Assembly (NCBI GenBank): GCA_013397695.1
Contig: VYZI01000018.1
Coordinates: forward strand, 1,007,642-1,071,641
Reading direction: 5' to 3'
DNA length: 64,000 nucleotides
Source: Centropus unirufus
Lineage: Eukaryota > Chordata > Aves > Cuculiformes > Centropidae
The first letter of the stretch is position 1. Every line of letters begins with the position of its first letter. Position numbers and translations under genes: made by a program. Below the pieces are notes generated by a model. It searched no databases and was not told the origin of the DNA. It saw nothing but the letters and a program-made list of their open reading frames with translations. Positions 12,791-24,822 of this stretch are shown piece after piece.

Positions 12791-15700
12791 GTGAGTATTG
12801 GCTATTTTCATTTCTTTTTTTTTTTTCTTTACTGGTATGATGATATTATTGTTATTATTTCTATTATTCCAGTTCTGTCTACATTTTGCTCAGCCTGCTG
12901 GGCTGATATTTTGTCCTGTCAGAGGTGTAAGTCTGTAGAGATACATTGCTCTTTGATTTTATCAAGTGGGTTTGGTGAGATACCCAATGTCACATCCATT
13001 GATGTCCCATTTGACAGTTCAGTAATCTGCAAGAGGTACTGCAAAAAGGAATGCCTTTTTTTTATTATTATTTTTTTAAAAAAAAAGGTGGAGGAGCAGA
13101 TAGGGAAACTTTCCTGCAAGTTCTCCGTGTCATACCTGCCCTTCTCCCAGAAAACTCTTTGCTGTTGTTCCTCCATCCTTGCTGATATGTCTTCCTATTT
13201 CTTAATGAGGTCACTTACAGTAATATTCATTTGTAATAAATATGAACATTAACTTCGAGAGGTCTTTTTGAGTATGATAAGGTTCGAGGAAACTGTTTTC
13301 TAAGGTGCAATTAAAAAATGCATTACAAAAGAGTACATTGACGGATATGCTTAAAATATGTATATCCAATTAATGTTTTTGCTGAGTAGCTTGAAAGTTA
13401 AGGAAATTGGAGAAAACTATGTCTAAGAAAATTACAACCTTCAGCACTTGAAAAACGTGGGTTTTTTTTTCTTGGAGACTATTCACCAATGTAATTACAG
13501 TAATTTAAAAAAAACCCAAAAAATTCTTAGATTTTTTTGTGGATCTTACCTGTAAGAACAAATCCTTAAGTGATGTGTTAATATTACGTATTGTGCTGTT
13601 AATATTTCCATCTTAAGAAATAGTTTACTAGCACCTTCTCAAATCCATCAATTGCTTGGTGCTCCTAGAGATTCCTGGTAAAGTATCCATAGCTATTACT
13701 CTAATTTTTCTGCCTTTACCATTCTACTGTGAAAAGTGCCTTGTAAAGTGGTTTCCCCACTTTTACTTTCTTGTCTAGGCTGCTAAGGATTTTGAAGCTG
13801 TGCTATCTTAACTTCAGATTAATTTCTAAATATGTTGTCTTTTTACTAAGCTTATTAAACTGTCTTTGAAGTGGCAATATCTGCTTAATTGACTGATTTT
13901 TAAGATTGTTGTTTAAAATTTAGTTTGCTTGTTTTTTCTCTTTAAGATTTAAGATGCTTTAAGACTTCAGGTCAAAAAAAATCTCTCTGCTCTGATACTT
14001 GGCCTAGATACCTACTTTTACTGATTAAAACAATGAAACTATGAAGTTCTTAAAAATTTCCCTGGGCTCCATTGATCTGAATCTTGCTTCCAAGCTGGAC
14101 CTTACTCTGTCACCAGGGAGGCAGCCTAGCCTGCTCCTGCTTTTCCTTCTGAGGTTGAAGTCCTTCTGATGATGGGACCTCTCCCTAGAGGAGTCACTCT
14201 CTTTGTCTGGAGTGACATTCAAGTGGACAAACAGCACTTCAGGCAGACGGATTGAATCACAACCTAGTGGCTCAAAACAAAAAAGGAGCTGAAATTATAT
14301 CACTCTACATCTGCCAACCATGTAATTTTTCCTATCTAGACTTACCCACAAAGTAGAACAAAAAGTACGTATCATATTCTGCTTTCAATAGTAGCATCAC
14401 AAAGCAGGGCAGATTATAGCTTTGTTTCCTCTGGAGTGGGTGTATTCATACGGTATCGTACTTCTTTCCTCCTAAAAGTGACCGATATGCCCAGCAGAAG
14501 TTACTAGAAAATATCATCCCCCTTTTGCAATGGATGATTGTAAGAAAGGATCAAGCCTTGTGACTGTGCTGCTGTTAGTAATCAAATGCAGTTCCTTATT
14601 TTTTACAGTAGTTTGCTTTACCTGGACATGCAAAAACAACTTGGAAATTTGTTTTTTAGAATGTGCTGAGATTCTGGTAGTGTTATTAGTACTGGAAAAT
14701 ACTTAAATATAAATCCAAGTTCTGCAAATACTTCATACAGAAATGAACTACATCATACAGGAACATTTCTAGGACGAGTTTTCATGGTATAGCACTTTCT
14801 ATTTTTAAAGTAAGCTATCCTTTCATCAAATTATTCAGCTTCACCTGGGAAGCTCACATAAGATTTTAAATCTTTCCTCCAGGTTCAGTCTTTTGTCCTT
14901 GAGAGTTATTTATCTAAGTGTTTGTTGCACTATTGTGGTTTTTTTTCCTGAAAGACTGAGACATTGTTTTATTCAGAATTTTTTCCCACCAACAACCTCC
15001 CCATATCTGCATTGTCATAATTTCAGTGACAATTATGGCCTTTCAACTAAGCTCCCTCGATGGAGTTCTCTCATGCACACATTCATGTAGGCAAATATTT
15101 TATTGTGGCAGTTTTTCTTTGAAAAGATAATTGTTAAAAGATCCTTCATAGAAATAAAAATCTGGATTCTGTGCTTGTATTATTCTTTCTGATCCCTTCA
15201 TAATATGAAATTATGCTTAGGAAATGGATAAGACCATCCTGGTTTTATGGACTGGGGAAAAGGGAGTCAGATATTTGTGAACCTTTTAACTGTTGAATCA
15301 GTTCCAATGTATAACATTTTAAGAATGCATTGAGACCCTTTCAGGTGGCATCAAACTATGATACCCTGCATTAAAACCATGAACATAGCACATTGCAGAC
15401 TAAGGTTATTAGTACTGCCACTTCTCACTTGCAGGTTTTTTTTAGCTCTAAAAGCATGACATTCTCCTTGTTGATAGACATTTTGTTTCTTTGAACTTCT
15501 GTTGACCTAAATAAATAAAGTTAAAATGAAAGGACAGAAGTATGCTATTAAGTAGTTTTCTTACTTTTGTTGTCCTAATTTAATTTCAGTTGCATGGTGT
15601 TTGAAGTTTTTGACTTGATTCTAGTAGCGTTTTATCTGTTGCATGAATAACGTATGGACCAGTGGATATTCGGCTGTGAGAGGAAGGCTGTGGTTTCCTT

Positions 15701-16450
15701 GCCTGCAGTCTTTTCCTCACACTTACTGGTCTGGTTGAATAGACCAAAAAATTAAAACTAGTCAATTTATCGTTGTCAAATCTCCTACTAAACTAATACA
15801 GTAAGTTGAAAAGCTGTAAGTTTTTCCTGCTAGTGTGTCTGCAGGTTTAGCTTTGGTGAAAGTATTCTGGCATCAGATTCAGACTCAGGGATGTGCAACT
15901 ATCTGCAGATGAGGAAATAAACAAGATCCATTAATAGTTACCATTGGATTTACTCGAGTATATTGGAATAAACATATTTCCATTTTTGTATGAAAATATC
16001 CATTAACACCATTTTATCTTTTATGCTTACATGATGATGAAACAGTGTATGTTCCAGTGCAGTGATGACTAGTGTGTCAATAAGTTCAAGCTGCACTCTC
16101 TTATAAATCAGCTCATAAAAAATGAGAAATATCTCAGTTATATTTGGTACCACCAGAGACCACGCAGCAGAAGAGGAAGAATCCTCTTCATGGAACAGAT
16201 TGTGATAGTGAATCAGATTTTACCCTTGCTTAAAGGCCGTAGGACTTAAGGACATAATATTATTCCACCACAAGGAAGCAAGGCATGTGGAGAAAGATCT
16301 AACTGAGACTTTGAAAAAAAATATTTTTTTTTCTTTAAGGATTTTGAAATTCCTTCCAAACCCATGGTATATCTATGTGGATTATAGATAAGCTTTTCTA
16401 AATAAGTTTTCATACTAATTACATAGGTCTGGTTTGTTGATGTTGATTAT

Positions 16451-16768
16451 TTATACTACAGACATTCTAGCAGAAACAAAAAGCAGCTCGAGTGAGTTTG
16501 TTGAATCCTTATGATACCCATAAGAGGGTCCAGTAGCAACAGGGCTGTGGGGAAAATGGCTGTTTTCTATCCCACATAGGTTCCTTCTCTGCCTGCTTTT
16601 GGCTCGTTCTTTCTCATTCCCTCTGGCCGCCAAATGAATCTGCAGCATCTCCTGCAGCTGTTCTGTGGCATTAAGTCTCTCCAGCAGCTGTGGATCTTTG
16701 GCCAGACTGTTCAAGTGTCTCTTATAGTCTGTTGTAGCATCTGACATAGTAGCTTGTTGAGCATGCAT
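16451..16768 (-). pseudogene. Unrecognised coding-looking minus-strand stretch, possible retrocopy fragment
   Basis: A 105-codon minus-strand frame holds a Lys/Glu/Leu/Gln-rich segment that would suit a helical or coiled-coil region, including TTDYKRHLNSLAKDPQLLER, then NATEQLQEMLQIHLAARGNE, then a basic ERAKSRQRR run. The composition and the use of CTG, GCC and CAG codons differ from the A+T-rich surroundings and look like decayed or recently captured exon sequence. There are no splice borders around it. It directly abuts the 3' side of a minus-strand CR1 reverse-transcriptase fragment. I do not recognise the parent protein. It could be a processed-gene fragment, a captured transcript, or a chance open frame. 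Confidence 0.45.
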
Positions 16769-17435
16769 GTAATCTTGCTCTCTGTACCACTGATGAAGAT
16801 ATTAAACAGCACAGGTCCCAGTACAGATCCCTGAGGGACACCACTTGTCTTAGACCTCCATCTGGGCATGGAGGCATTGGTCACTACTCCCTGAATGCAA
16901 TGATCTGACCAATTTCTTATCCACTGAACCATCCACCCATCAAATCTGTATCTCTCCATTTTAGAGAGGATATTGTGAGGGACCACGTCAAAGGCTTTAC
17001 AGAAGTCCAGACAGATTACATCCATTGTTTTCCCATGTCCATTGATGTGGTTAACCCATCACAGAAAGCTGCTTCGCTGGTCAGGCAGGACTTAGCCCTG
17101 GTGAAGCCATGCTGACTTCCTCTAAGCCCCTCTCCATCCACTAAGTGCTTTAGCATAGCTTCTAGGAGGATCAGTGCCATGATCTCCCCAAGCACAGAGG
17201 AGAAGCTGACAGGTTAGTAATTCTCAGGGTCATCTTTTCCACCCTTTTTAAAAATGGGCAGTGTTACCCTTCTTCCAGTCACCAGGGACATGTGACTGCC
17301 ATGACTTTTCAAATACCATGGAGGTTGGCATGGCAACCATATCAGCCAGTTCTGTCAGGACTGTGGGATGCATCTCATCAGGTCCCATAGACTTATATAC
17401 TATGTGCTCAGGTTCCACAGGTGCTCACTAGTGTT
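16769..17435 (-). mobile_element. CR1 LINE fragment, central reverse-transcriptase region
   Basis: On the minus strand, 17025-16790 encodes DVICLDFCKAFDVVPHNIL, then a WMVQWIRNWSDHC-like block, then SGVPQGSVLGPVLFNIFI. These are reverse-transcriptase signatures of CR1 ORF2 (the D-x-x-K-A-F-D and G-V-P-Q-G-S-x-L-G-P motifs). The same strand continues upstream to about 17435 as the usual CR1 nucleotide pattern, now frameshifted. The copy stops soon after the NIFI block and lacks the catalytic F-A-D-D segment and the whole 3' half. That is unusual, because CR1 copies are normally 5'-truncated with an intact 3' end. Confidence 0.92.
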
Positions 17436-20400
17436 TGTGCGGCGTGTTGCTCTGTGAGCAATGACTGTAAGTCAGTACCACTTTTTGGTGTCACCTGGAA
17501 AGACTTGGAAATCCAGAAGAAACACCTTGTAGGCAGATCAGAAAAAACAGATGTAACTGTTGGGCATTAGTAGCTTCTGAAGGTCATGTTATTGCTGAAT
17601 GCATTTATAGCTGATAAAAATGATGTGATGATAGTGATCATCTTTTCCGGATGATCTTTTTGGAAACAAGAAGGCAATTTTTTGAAGTTTAGGCAACTAT
17701 TGCCAAATGTTAACTTTTCAAATTTGAATCAATCACACTGTCAAAAAAATAATGTACAGAATAATCGATAGCATCAAATAAAAATTTACAGAACTGTCAT
17801 CATCTTTTGTCAAATGTTTTACATTTTCCCTATAAATAAAACTGTTTATATTGATTCTTTGAGTTTGCAGGGTGGTGAAGCGGATAGGCCATAATTAAAA
17901 TCATAAATCTCAGGAAGTTGTGAAGGTAGTTCTCTGGTTTGTAGACAGAACTGAAAGAATGATGGAAGTTGTTAGTTTCAACATGACAGAAATATTGCAC
18001 AATTATAGAGACAGAGTTATAACATGCTGAAAGTTTTGTTCAAATAACAGCTATTTAACAAATCTTTTAACAAATTCTGCTTCTATATTTAAAATATTAG
18101 TTGAATTCTTATGATACGGCTAACCCTCACAGCTTTTCATTTTTTTCTATATTCTTTTTCAATACTAATCTACCTTACCATTTGGAGTAATTATGTTTTA
18201 GAAATCCAATAAGAACAGAGTTGAAAAAATAAAGAATGAATAGCACTGGTGTGACAAATGTATGATCATTTCACTTTTGCATATTTATTCAATTGCATCT
18301 ATTATTAATATCAAATGAGATAAAACTAAATTTTTCAATACCACTTCCTAATTTATCACTTCATATAATTTTTATTAAAGCTATGGTTCTCTTTGAAATT
18401 CTTTTTAGTTCATATGCTCCTCACATATATATGCACATTCTTACAGTCTGGTTGTAGCAGGTAAATTGTGTGGTCAAGCATTCGGTAGAACTCTGTCTTT
18501 TTTAAGGCTAAAAAAACCTGAAAAAAAATCTTGATCAACACACACACTGAACCATTAGACTTAGTCATACCTTGCATCAGGTTGTCATTTAAGGGATATG
18601 CTAGGCTAATATATGATCTCTTTATTTAGTAATTAATTCAGTTAATTAGTCATTCACACAACAAAGAGATTCTAAAACTCAGTCGCTTGTGAACTGTCAA
18701 AATAAATACTGCTGATTTCAAAGGCATTGTCAGTCATTGTTCCTGACACGGATAATTTTCTGTAGTCTTCATACTGCAGTCTTACCTCAATTTCAAAGTT
18801 TTCTTAAAGGTAATACCACTGTCGATGGGTCTGTATGATCTGTATATTTCACGGTTATTTACATATCCCTGGATATATATACCCAGTGTCTTATACAATG
18901 GAATAAATTATTATGCAGTTAAAAAAATCACAGGACATGAGTACAGAGAGATTGTTAAGGTTAAATAATCTTTGTTTGGGCTTTTCCTAACTTTTTAAAT
19001 TTTCTTTAATTTTAATTTTCTTTATATGGAATTTGCATGAATTAGTTATGCTTAGTTGATATTCATGATGATCAAAAATTATATTCTGTATCTACTTAAA
19101 ATATTGCATCTGTAAAGTAATTACACTTCATTTTGTTTTATATATTATTAAGTTATGTTAAAATTGGTAAATTATCCCTTTTAAATGTGGCCTTTAAACC
19201 TTGTGTGTGCAGAACTTTGGATTATCAGAGCAAATGAAACTAAATGTTCAGCTTCTTGTCTTAAATAAAAATGAAACTTTTGTGTGTCAAGGCTTATTTC
19301 AAAAATATGTTTAGTATTTCAGTAATGTAAGTTATAAAGCTCATAACCTGAACTGTATTACTGCACTTATGTCAGATTTAAATGGGATTTGGAGCAAAAT
19401 CATTTGCCTTTAATGTTGTAATTGTGCAAGTATATTATAAAACAAGGGCTAGTAATGATCAGGACAATAATCAGAATAAGTACTACCAGTAATAATTGGA
19501 ATTTGCATTCCAATTTCAGATTCCTACAGCCATCCTTTTTTCTTTAGCTTACTGTGACTACAGAAAATGCCAATGGTTTTTGTAACACTGTTAACGTAGA
19601 ACACAGGTCCTTGTTGATATTGCATTTCAGTTACCAAAAGGCAACCGTTTCAAATTATTTATCCCACAGTGGATAATCGCAAACTCTGAACCTCGGGTGT
19701 ATTGAAAGGGTTAGAAAATAGTGCTTATGTGGCTGGAAACATTATTTCAGTACCTCAAGGAGTGTTCCTCTAACTTCACGTTTGAAAGTAGCATTTGTGT
19801 TTCTACTCACAGAAGAGATGATTTGAAAGAGCATAGGAAAAAAAAAAAAGTTTAATCCAGCCACTGAAAGGTGAAAGTAGACAAATTCGGTGTAGTAACA
19901 AATGGTACGTGCTTAACTGACAGAGTGAAGCTCTGTAACAATCGACCAAAGATAGATTTTTCTATTCCTAGCTACTTTGATTTTAAAGCTTGACACTTTC
20001 TTTTCCCCAAGTAGCAGTTTGAACAGTTTTGGAAAAGGCTGATGCTTTCAGAAGCCCTATTTAGATGCTCATAGAAATATGTTTTGGCCTTACAACGTAC
20101 AGCTGTGAATTTGGTAATAAAAAGGTTGTTCTAATTACAAAACTCAAATAAAAAGTAAGTCCATTCACCGTTTCCACGAGGCTTTGCTTGTGTTGATGGA
20201 AATCTTAATTTTAATTCTGCCTGGACTTGTTTGTTCTCAACAGGTCTCATGTACACTATATCAGGATTGAATGAAGGGAATCAAAGACTGTAGCAGGTTA
20301 CTACTGATATTGCAGGCGTTATTATTGCAAATATCAGCAGAAAGGCTTATTATCGTTGAATTGACTTACTAAGTCTTTCTCTTGAGTGCACTTATGTCTC

Positions 20401-20563
20401 TTATGTTCTAGCTTTGGCCTCAGGCAGCATATGATCCTATCAACAGCACACATATGCTCAGAGCAGAGTTAAAATATTTAAAGGGACATCATCAACTTGA
20501 CAATGCTTGAGTGGAAAATCTTCTAATTGCTATCATTTAAAGTTAAAAGTATTGGAATGGAAA

Positions 20564-20585
20564 AGGTGTATATATATACACACCT
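20564..20585. repeat. Near-palindromic TA tract
   Basis: An AGGTGT arm and an ACACCT arm flank a TA-alternating core. It could form a small hairpin or cruciform, but it is also compatible with ordinary microsatellite growth. No function is implied. Confidence 0.5.
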
Positions 20586-22887
20586 CAATTTTTAGTTTAA
20601 CTTCTTGTACACTGTAACGTATGAATAATGTACTTAATTTTGTTGATGGTGAACTCACCTTCTAGTGCATCATGTAGCAACAGCAAAGCGTAAGAGGAAT
20701 GGACAAGGGTGGAGAGAAACAGAGTGAGATTTCAATGCCTGCATAAAGCCCATCAACATTACAGGGTGCAAACAGATCTGCGCTCCTCTACCCACATTCA
20801 GAACTGAAGAGATACAACCCAGAAGTTGACAAGTGTCCCTTTAAGTAGTGCACATAGTAGTAGTGGTATAACTATTTAGCTGTTTCTTTATAATCCTTAA
20901 ATTATGTTTGTATATGTGATAATATTTCAAAGGTTTCAAAATCGAGAAATAGTTTAGTAGCAATTGATAAGTAGACTCTGTTTTTAAAATGAAGCTTTTC
21001 AAAAAATTTCAAAGAAATCCAATCTAAAACAAACATAGCAGCTTTTCTTACTGGATGCTTCCTTAGTGAAATCTCCTAAGGAAGATGTTACATACATTAT
21101 CCTTTCAAAGTGTAAAGCATCGTGTTTCACAGGTTGTATAATCACTTAAGCACATACGAACTTCACTCCTCTACTTAAGTGGCAGTTCTCCATCAGGTTT
21201 AACAGTGTATTTAATTTTGGTGAGGACTCAACACACTGTCTATTCTCTTGTCTGGTCCAGCTGTTTTCACTCTTCGCTTACACTCTGCAATACGATAGAA
21301 CTGTTATGACAGCTGTCCCAATATGTCTGCATTGTAATACCTATTTCTGCTAATATTTAAACATTTTTCCTCATTATGTTCAAATATCTTAAATCTTGCA
21401 GTTGCTTTTTGTAAAAAGCAAGTGACTTGTTTCATGGCTCACTTCATGTAACATAGTGAATTCAATAAAATAGTCTTGATCAATGAAAGAAACAAGGTGT
21501 TTTTGCATGAGTGTAGTAAAAGTTTATTTGCACTAATGTTTTTATACGCCAGGTGCCAATGTGTGGTCACCTGGTTACACGAAGCATGCTTTCTCTGAGT
21601 GTTTTACTTTGAAATAAGCAGCATTAACTTTTTAGTTAATATGTGACTTTCAATAGAGGCACCTAGCAGTACGTTAGTAACGATTTTTCAAAAACTATCT
21701 TTGGAAATACTAATACTGCAAAGTTATTGCTGAACAGTGTCATGTTATGAAAATACTGTGTTTTATATAAAATTATGTTTCTTAGAAATTTTTGGTAAAT
21801 TATTTCTTAAGAAGACAAGAATAAGGTTTAAATTCATAGCTGAAATTTCCAGGCTTTGGGGTTTGTATTGTGTAGTTTCTTGGTTTTGCACCTAACAAAG
21901 TGGCCTCATTTGTCAAGGCAACTGTTTGTGTAGAGTTAAGAACAATAGTGGGGACTCAAAATCACCGACGAAGTGGGCATTTATTCATGTGTCTAGTTTT
22001 AGTTGTGCAACATCAAAAACACTGACGTAGTTTCTGAAGGTAGTTTTAAAGTAAAGGTGAAGTAAACATTTCATCTCAGTATGTATTTCTACTGTCCTGT
22101 TTGGGCAGACCAGGAAGAGTACATTATATATAAAGGACTTTAGCCAACAAAGAAATGAGAAAGGGTAACAAATGTAAGTTCCTTCCCTTTCTTTCCTTCA
22201 GATTCCAATTTTCTCAGGCTATGGAAGACAGTTTATAAAACCCTTTATTACTTATTCAAAACAGTTTATGAAACAATCGAGACTGTTAAGTATTTAATTT
22301 TCTGTATTTTCCTTGGGTCTACTGAAGTTTAGAGGTATGATGTTTCTTCATTTCAACCCTTGCTTGACCTAATGCTGAAGTAATGATGTTGTTTAATGCC
22401 TGTTTCAAATGCTGTTAGTATAATGATGAAAATACTCTATGACTTTTGTATTAGATCAAACTGAAGAAAAAATAGATTTAATCAAGTTATAGCACAATAC
22501 ATCTTTCTAAATGCAAGCAATAAGGACTAGAGAACAATATATGAAAACTGAGCAACATCTTTCTCAATTGGATGTGTTTGCATTGGCATATTGCTTCAAA
22601 CATTTAAGCAATGTAGAAGAAAAGAATTACATTAGGAATTACAGAGCTTTATATAATCTTGAAGCCTCTTACCCTGAGTTATTGAAAACATGTACAATTC
22701 ATTAAAATCCTGTTGTTTGAATATATAAGAAATTACAACTAGGAAAACTGCTAGTATAAAGCTACTAAAATTTTCTAGGTGAAATGTTATGGTGCCTACT
22801 ATTGAAAGTGTTGCTTTTCTGCCTTGTTATGCTTTGTGTTATATAGAAGTACAGAAAAAAGTAAGCCTGATTTTTTCTCCTTTGTAG

Positions 22888-23050
22888 AGCCAGGCCGAGG
22901 CCCACTACAAAGGAAGTAAACATGCGAAGAAGGTCAAAGCACTAGAGGCAACAAAAAATAAACCCAAATTTGGTTCTTCCAAGGACAGCACAAAGGCTAA
23001 CACAAGCTGCTGCACCACGCCGGTCACAGCCAACATCTCTGATAAATCAG
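22888..23050 (+). CDS. ZNF385B: ZNF385B exon 2 of the window, completion of finger 1
   Basis: This 163-base exon enters in phase 0 and leaves in phase 1. It reads SQAEAHYKGSKHAKKVKALE and so supplies H43 and H49 of finger 1 (C-X2-C-X12-H-X5-H). After that come a basic helix-like stretch and a Ser/Thr-rich linker ending NISDKS. The SQAEAHYKGSKHAKK segment is the signature of the ZNF385 family. The acceptor is strong (ttctcctttgtag). The donor is weak (CAG|gtcaat), with C at +3 and A at +5, and reading on into the intron gives Gly-Gln-stop. Skipping this exon would shift the frame. Joining to the exon at 36783 restores the conserved SDKS-EDKGK order, which supports the assigned donor. Confidence 0.95.
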
Positions 23051-23059
23051 GTCAATGAA
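23048..23059 (+). promoter_or_regulatory. ZNF385B: Weak 5' splice site with adjacent in-frame stop
   Basis: The donor after exon 2 reads CAG|gtcaat and departs from the gtragt consensus at +3 and +5. The intronic TGA at 23057-23059 is in frame, so unspliced reading ends two codons past the exon border. A weak donor with an immediate stop is what intron-retention or intronic-polyadenylation switches look like. Use of such a switch is inference only. Confidence 0.5.
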
Positions 23060-23632
23060 AACTTTTTGTTCCCTACATTGTTTTCTACTTTTTTTTGGTG
23101 TTCGTATGAGAGAATCTGGTTGCATGACAGTGATCCATGACTTGTGTTTCCTAAACTGTTTACTGTGCTTTCTTGTACAGAATTGCTTGGTTTTGTTATT
23201 ATCAAAGTGCTTTTTCACATCTGTGAAAAATCTGGTGCCCCTGAATGCTCAAGTCTAGTCTTCCAAAACGTTTGAAATTTACTTTTATGAAGTGCGGATG
23301 TTCGTGTGACACTTGTTTATTGGTACTTGTAAGTGCTGCCATCCTTTCATGTTCAATATTTCTGCAGAAGGCACGAATGTGACAAGGTTGTTGTTCCTGT
23401 ATTTCTGATTGAGTCATGTCTGCTTGTCCTGATGGCTATTTGCAGATTGGAATTGTCCATAGTAGATTCTCATAACCTGTCCACCCAGAAAAAGTCCAGT
23501 AAGAGCTATAGAACAGTTTCATAAGCTAGAAAATCACCAATGTGACACTGCAGGCTATTTTTGTAGACATTTTGAGATGTGGTTACAGAACAACAATGTT
23601 AGCAGCATGGGGAGCTGCTCTTTCACACGAAC

Positions 23633-23680
23633 ATATATATATATATATGTGTATATATATACGCCATATATGTATATGGC
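23633..23680. repeat. AT-rich microsatellite plus inverted repeat
   Basis: An (AT)n tract runs to about 23650 and, after GTG, continues as a TA tract to 23661. It is followed by an inverted repeat in which GCCATAT and ATATGGC arms (23663-23680) flank a 4-base loop. The tract is likely length-variable and prone to extrusion as a cruciform. Confidence 0.85.
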
Positions 23681-24773
23681 ATTGCTTTAGAAAAGGTTAG
23701 GGATATCAAAGAGTACATAATGCAGTTTAGAATATTTAGTGTCTGTATTAAATATAGTGATGAGAATGTAATAGAAGATGGTGTCTGTGATCCCAGTTTA
23801 GTGTAGTCTAGATGCTCACAGTGATGAGTCCTTTAGGAATGCATGTGATAATAATTGGATTGAAATGTCACCGTTTACTTAGCAAGCAAATAGGAATTCT
23901 TTGATCATACTTCCAAATTAAAATAAATAGTTAAACATGAAGCAGTCAAATAATGTGGTATATTATCACCTTTTTTTTCCATTTTGCCTTGATATAAAAA
24001 CAATGAAGTAAATGCAACTATTTAAACTACTCTAAATAGTTAAAACCAGGTTTCAGATTATAAAAGTAAGGTCTTTTCTTTTCTGTATTTCACCCACCCA
24101 TATATTCTCTGTTTCCTTTGTGTCAGTGAGAGCTCTTTGTGAAATGATAGGTATGGGCAATTGAAGTTCAGTCCTCATTCAAATAAGAACAGAAGGCTCT
24201 ACTTTGAGTCTTAGTACATACAGATAAACTCTTTTTGTTCAGCTGTTACAGGGATAAGCAACATTATACACCTAACTAGGCCAATTTCTAGAACCTGTTT
24301 CAAATTCATCTTACTACTTTGCTCTGTAGCCGTGTCTCAGGGCATCTCAACAAGCAGTTGACAAGTTCATGTCAATAATATTCCAGCATGTTAGCAGTCC
24401 TATGCTGATTGGCCATGTATAGCAAGACACAGGAAGGGAATGCAACTGGAAAGTTGCTTGCCAGCTTCTCAGCTCTAAGCAAACCCTGTAGGAATTATGC
24501 TAATCAGTACGCCGAATAGCTAAAACCAGGTGGAGATGGTTCTGGGGAACATGGCTGCTAAGCACATGGATATTTCTGTGAGGTAATGGCATTATGGACA
24601 ACTAAGTCATAAATTCAATCAGTTAATAAAAACTAATAAATTCATCACAGATACACACATGGCACTTGCAACAGTGTTAATACTGGATTATATTATCAGT
24701 ATTGATATGAAAAACACAGTCAGAGGCACGTTTAACACCTGTATTCGATTTAGTGGTAAATAGCTTCTGCACA

Positions 24774-24822
24774 CTTTCTGGTGGGTTATTTCGGCACCAC
24801 GCTTTCGGTGGGTTGTTTCAGG
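24774..24822 (+). repeat. Imperfect short tandem duplication
   Basis: Two 21-base copies starting at 24774 and 24802 share a CTTTC-GGTGGGTT-TTTC pattern with a few mismatches. They are separated by about 7 bases. It is probably a small local duplication in the intron; no function can be stated. Confidence 0.6.

Larger units (their letters stand above)
12791..22887 (+). other. ZNF385B: ZNF385B intron 1 of the window (10.1 kb, phase 0)
   Basis: The intron runs from a gtgagt donor to a pyrimidine-rich acceptor (ttttttctcctttgtag). It contains a CR1 insertion with an unusual coding-looking companion (16451-17435). Otherwise the block from about 17440 to the acceptor is A+T rich and free of repeats that I recognise, apart from a near-palindromic TA tract at 20564-20585. 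No internal exon was supported. Confidence 0.85.
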
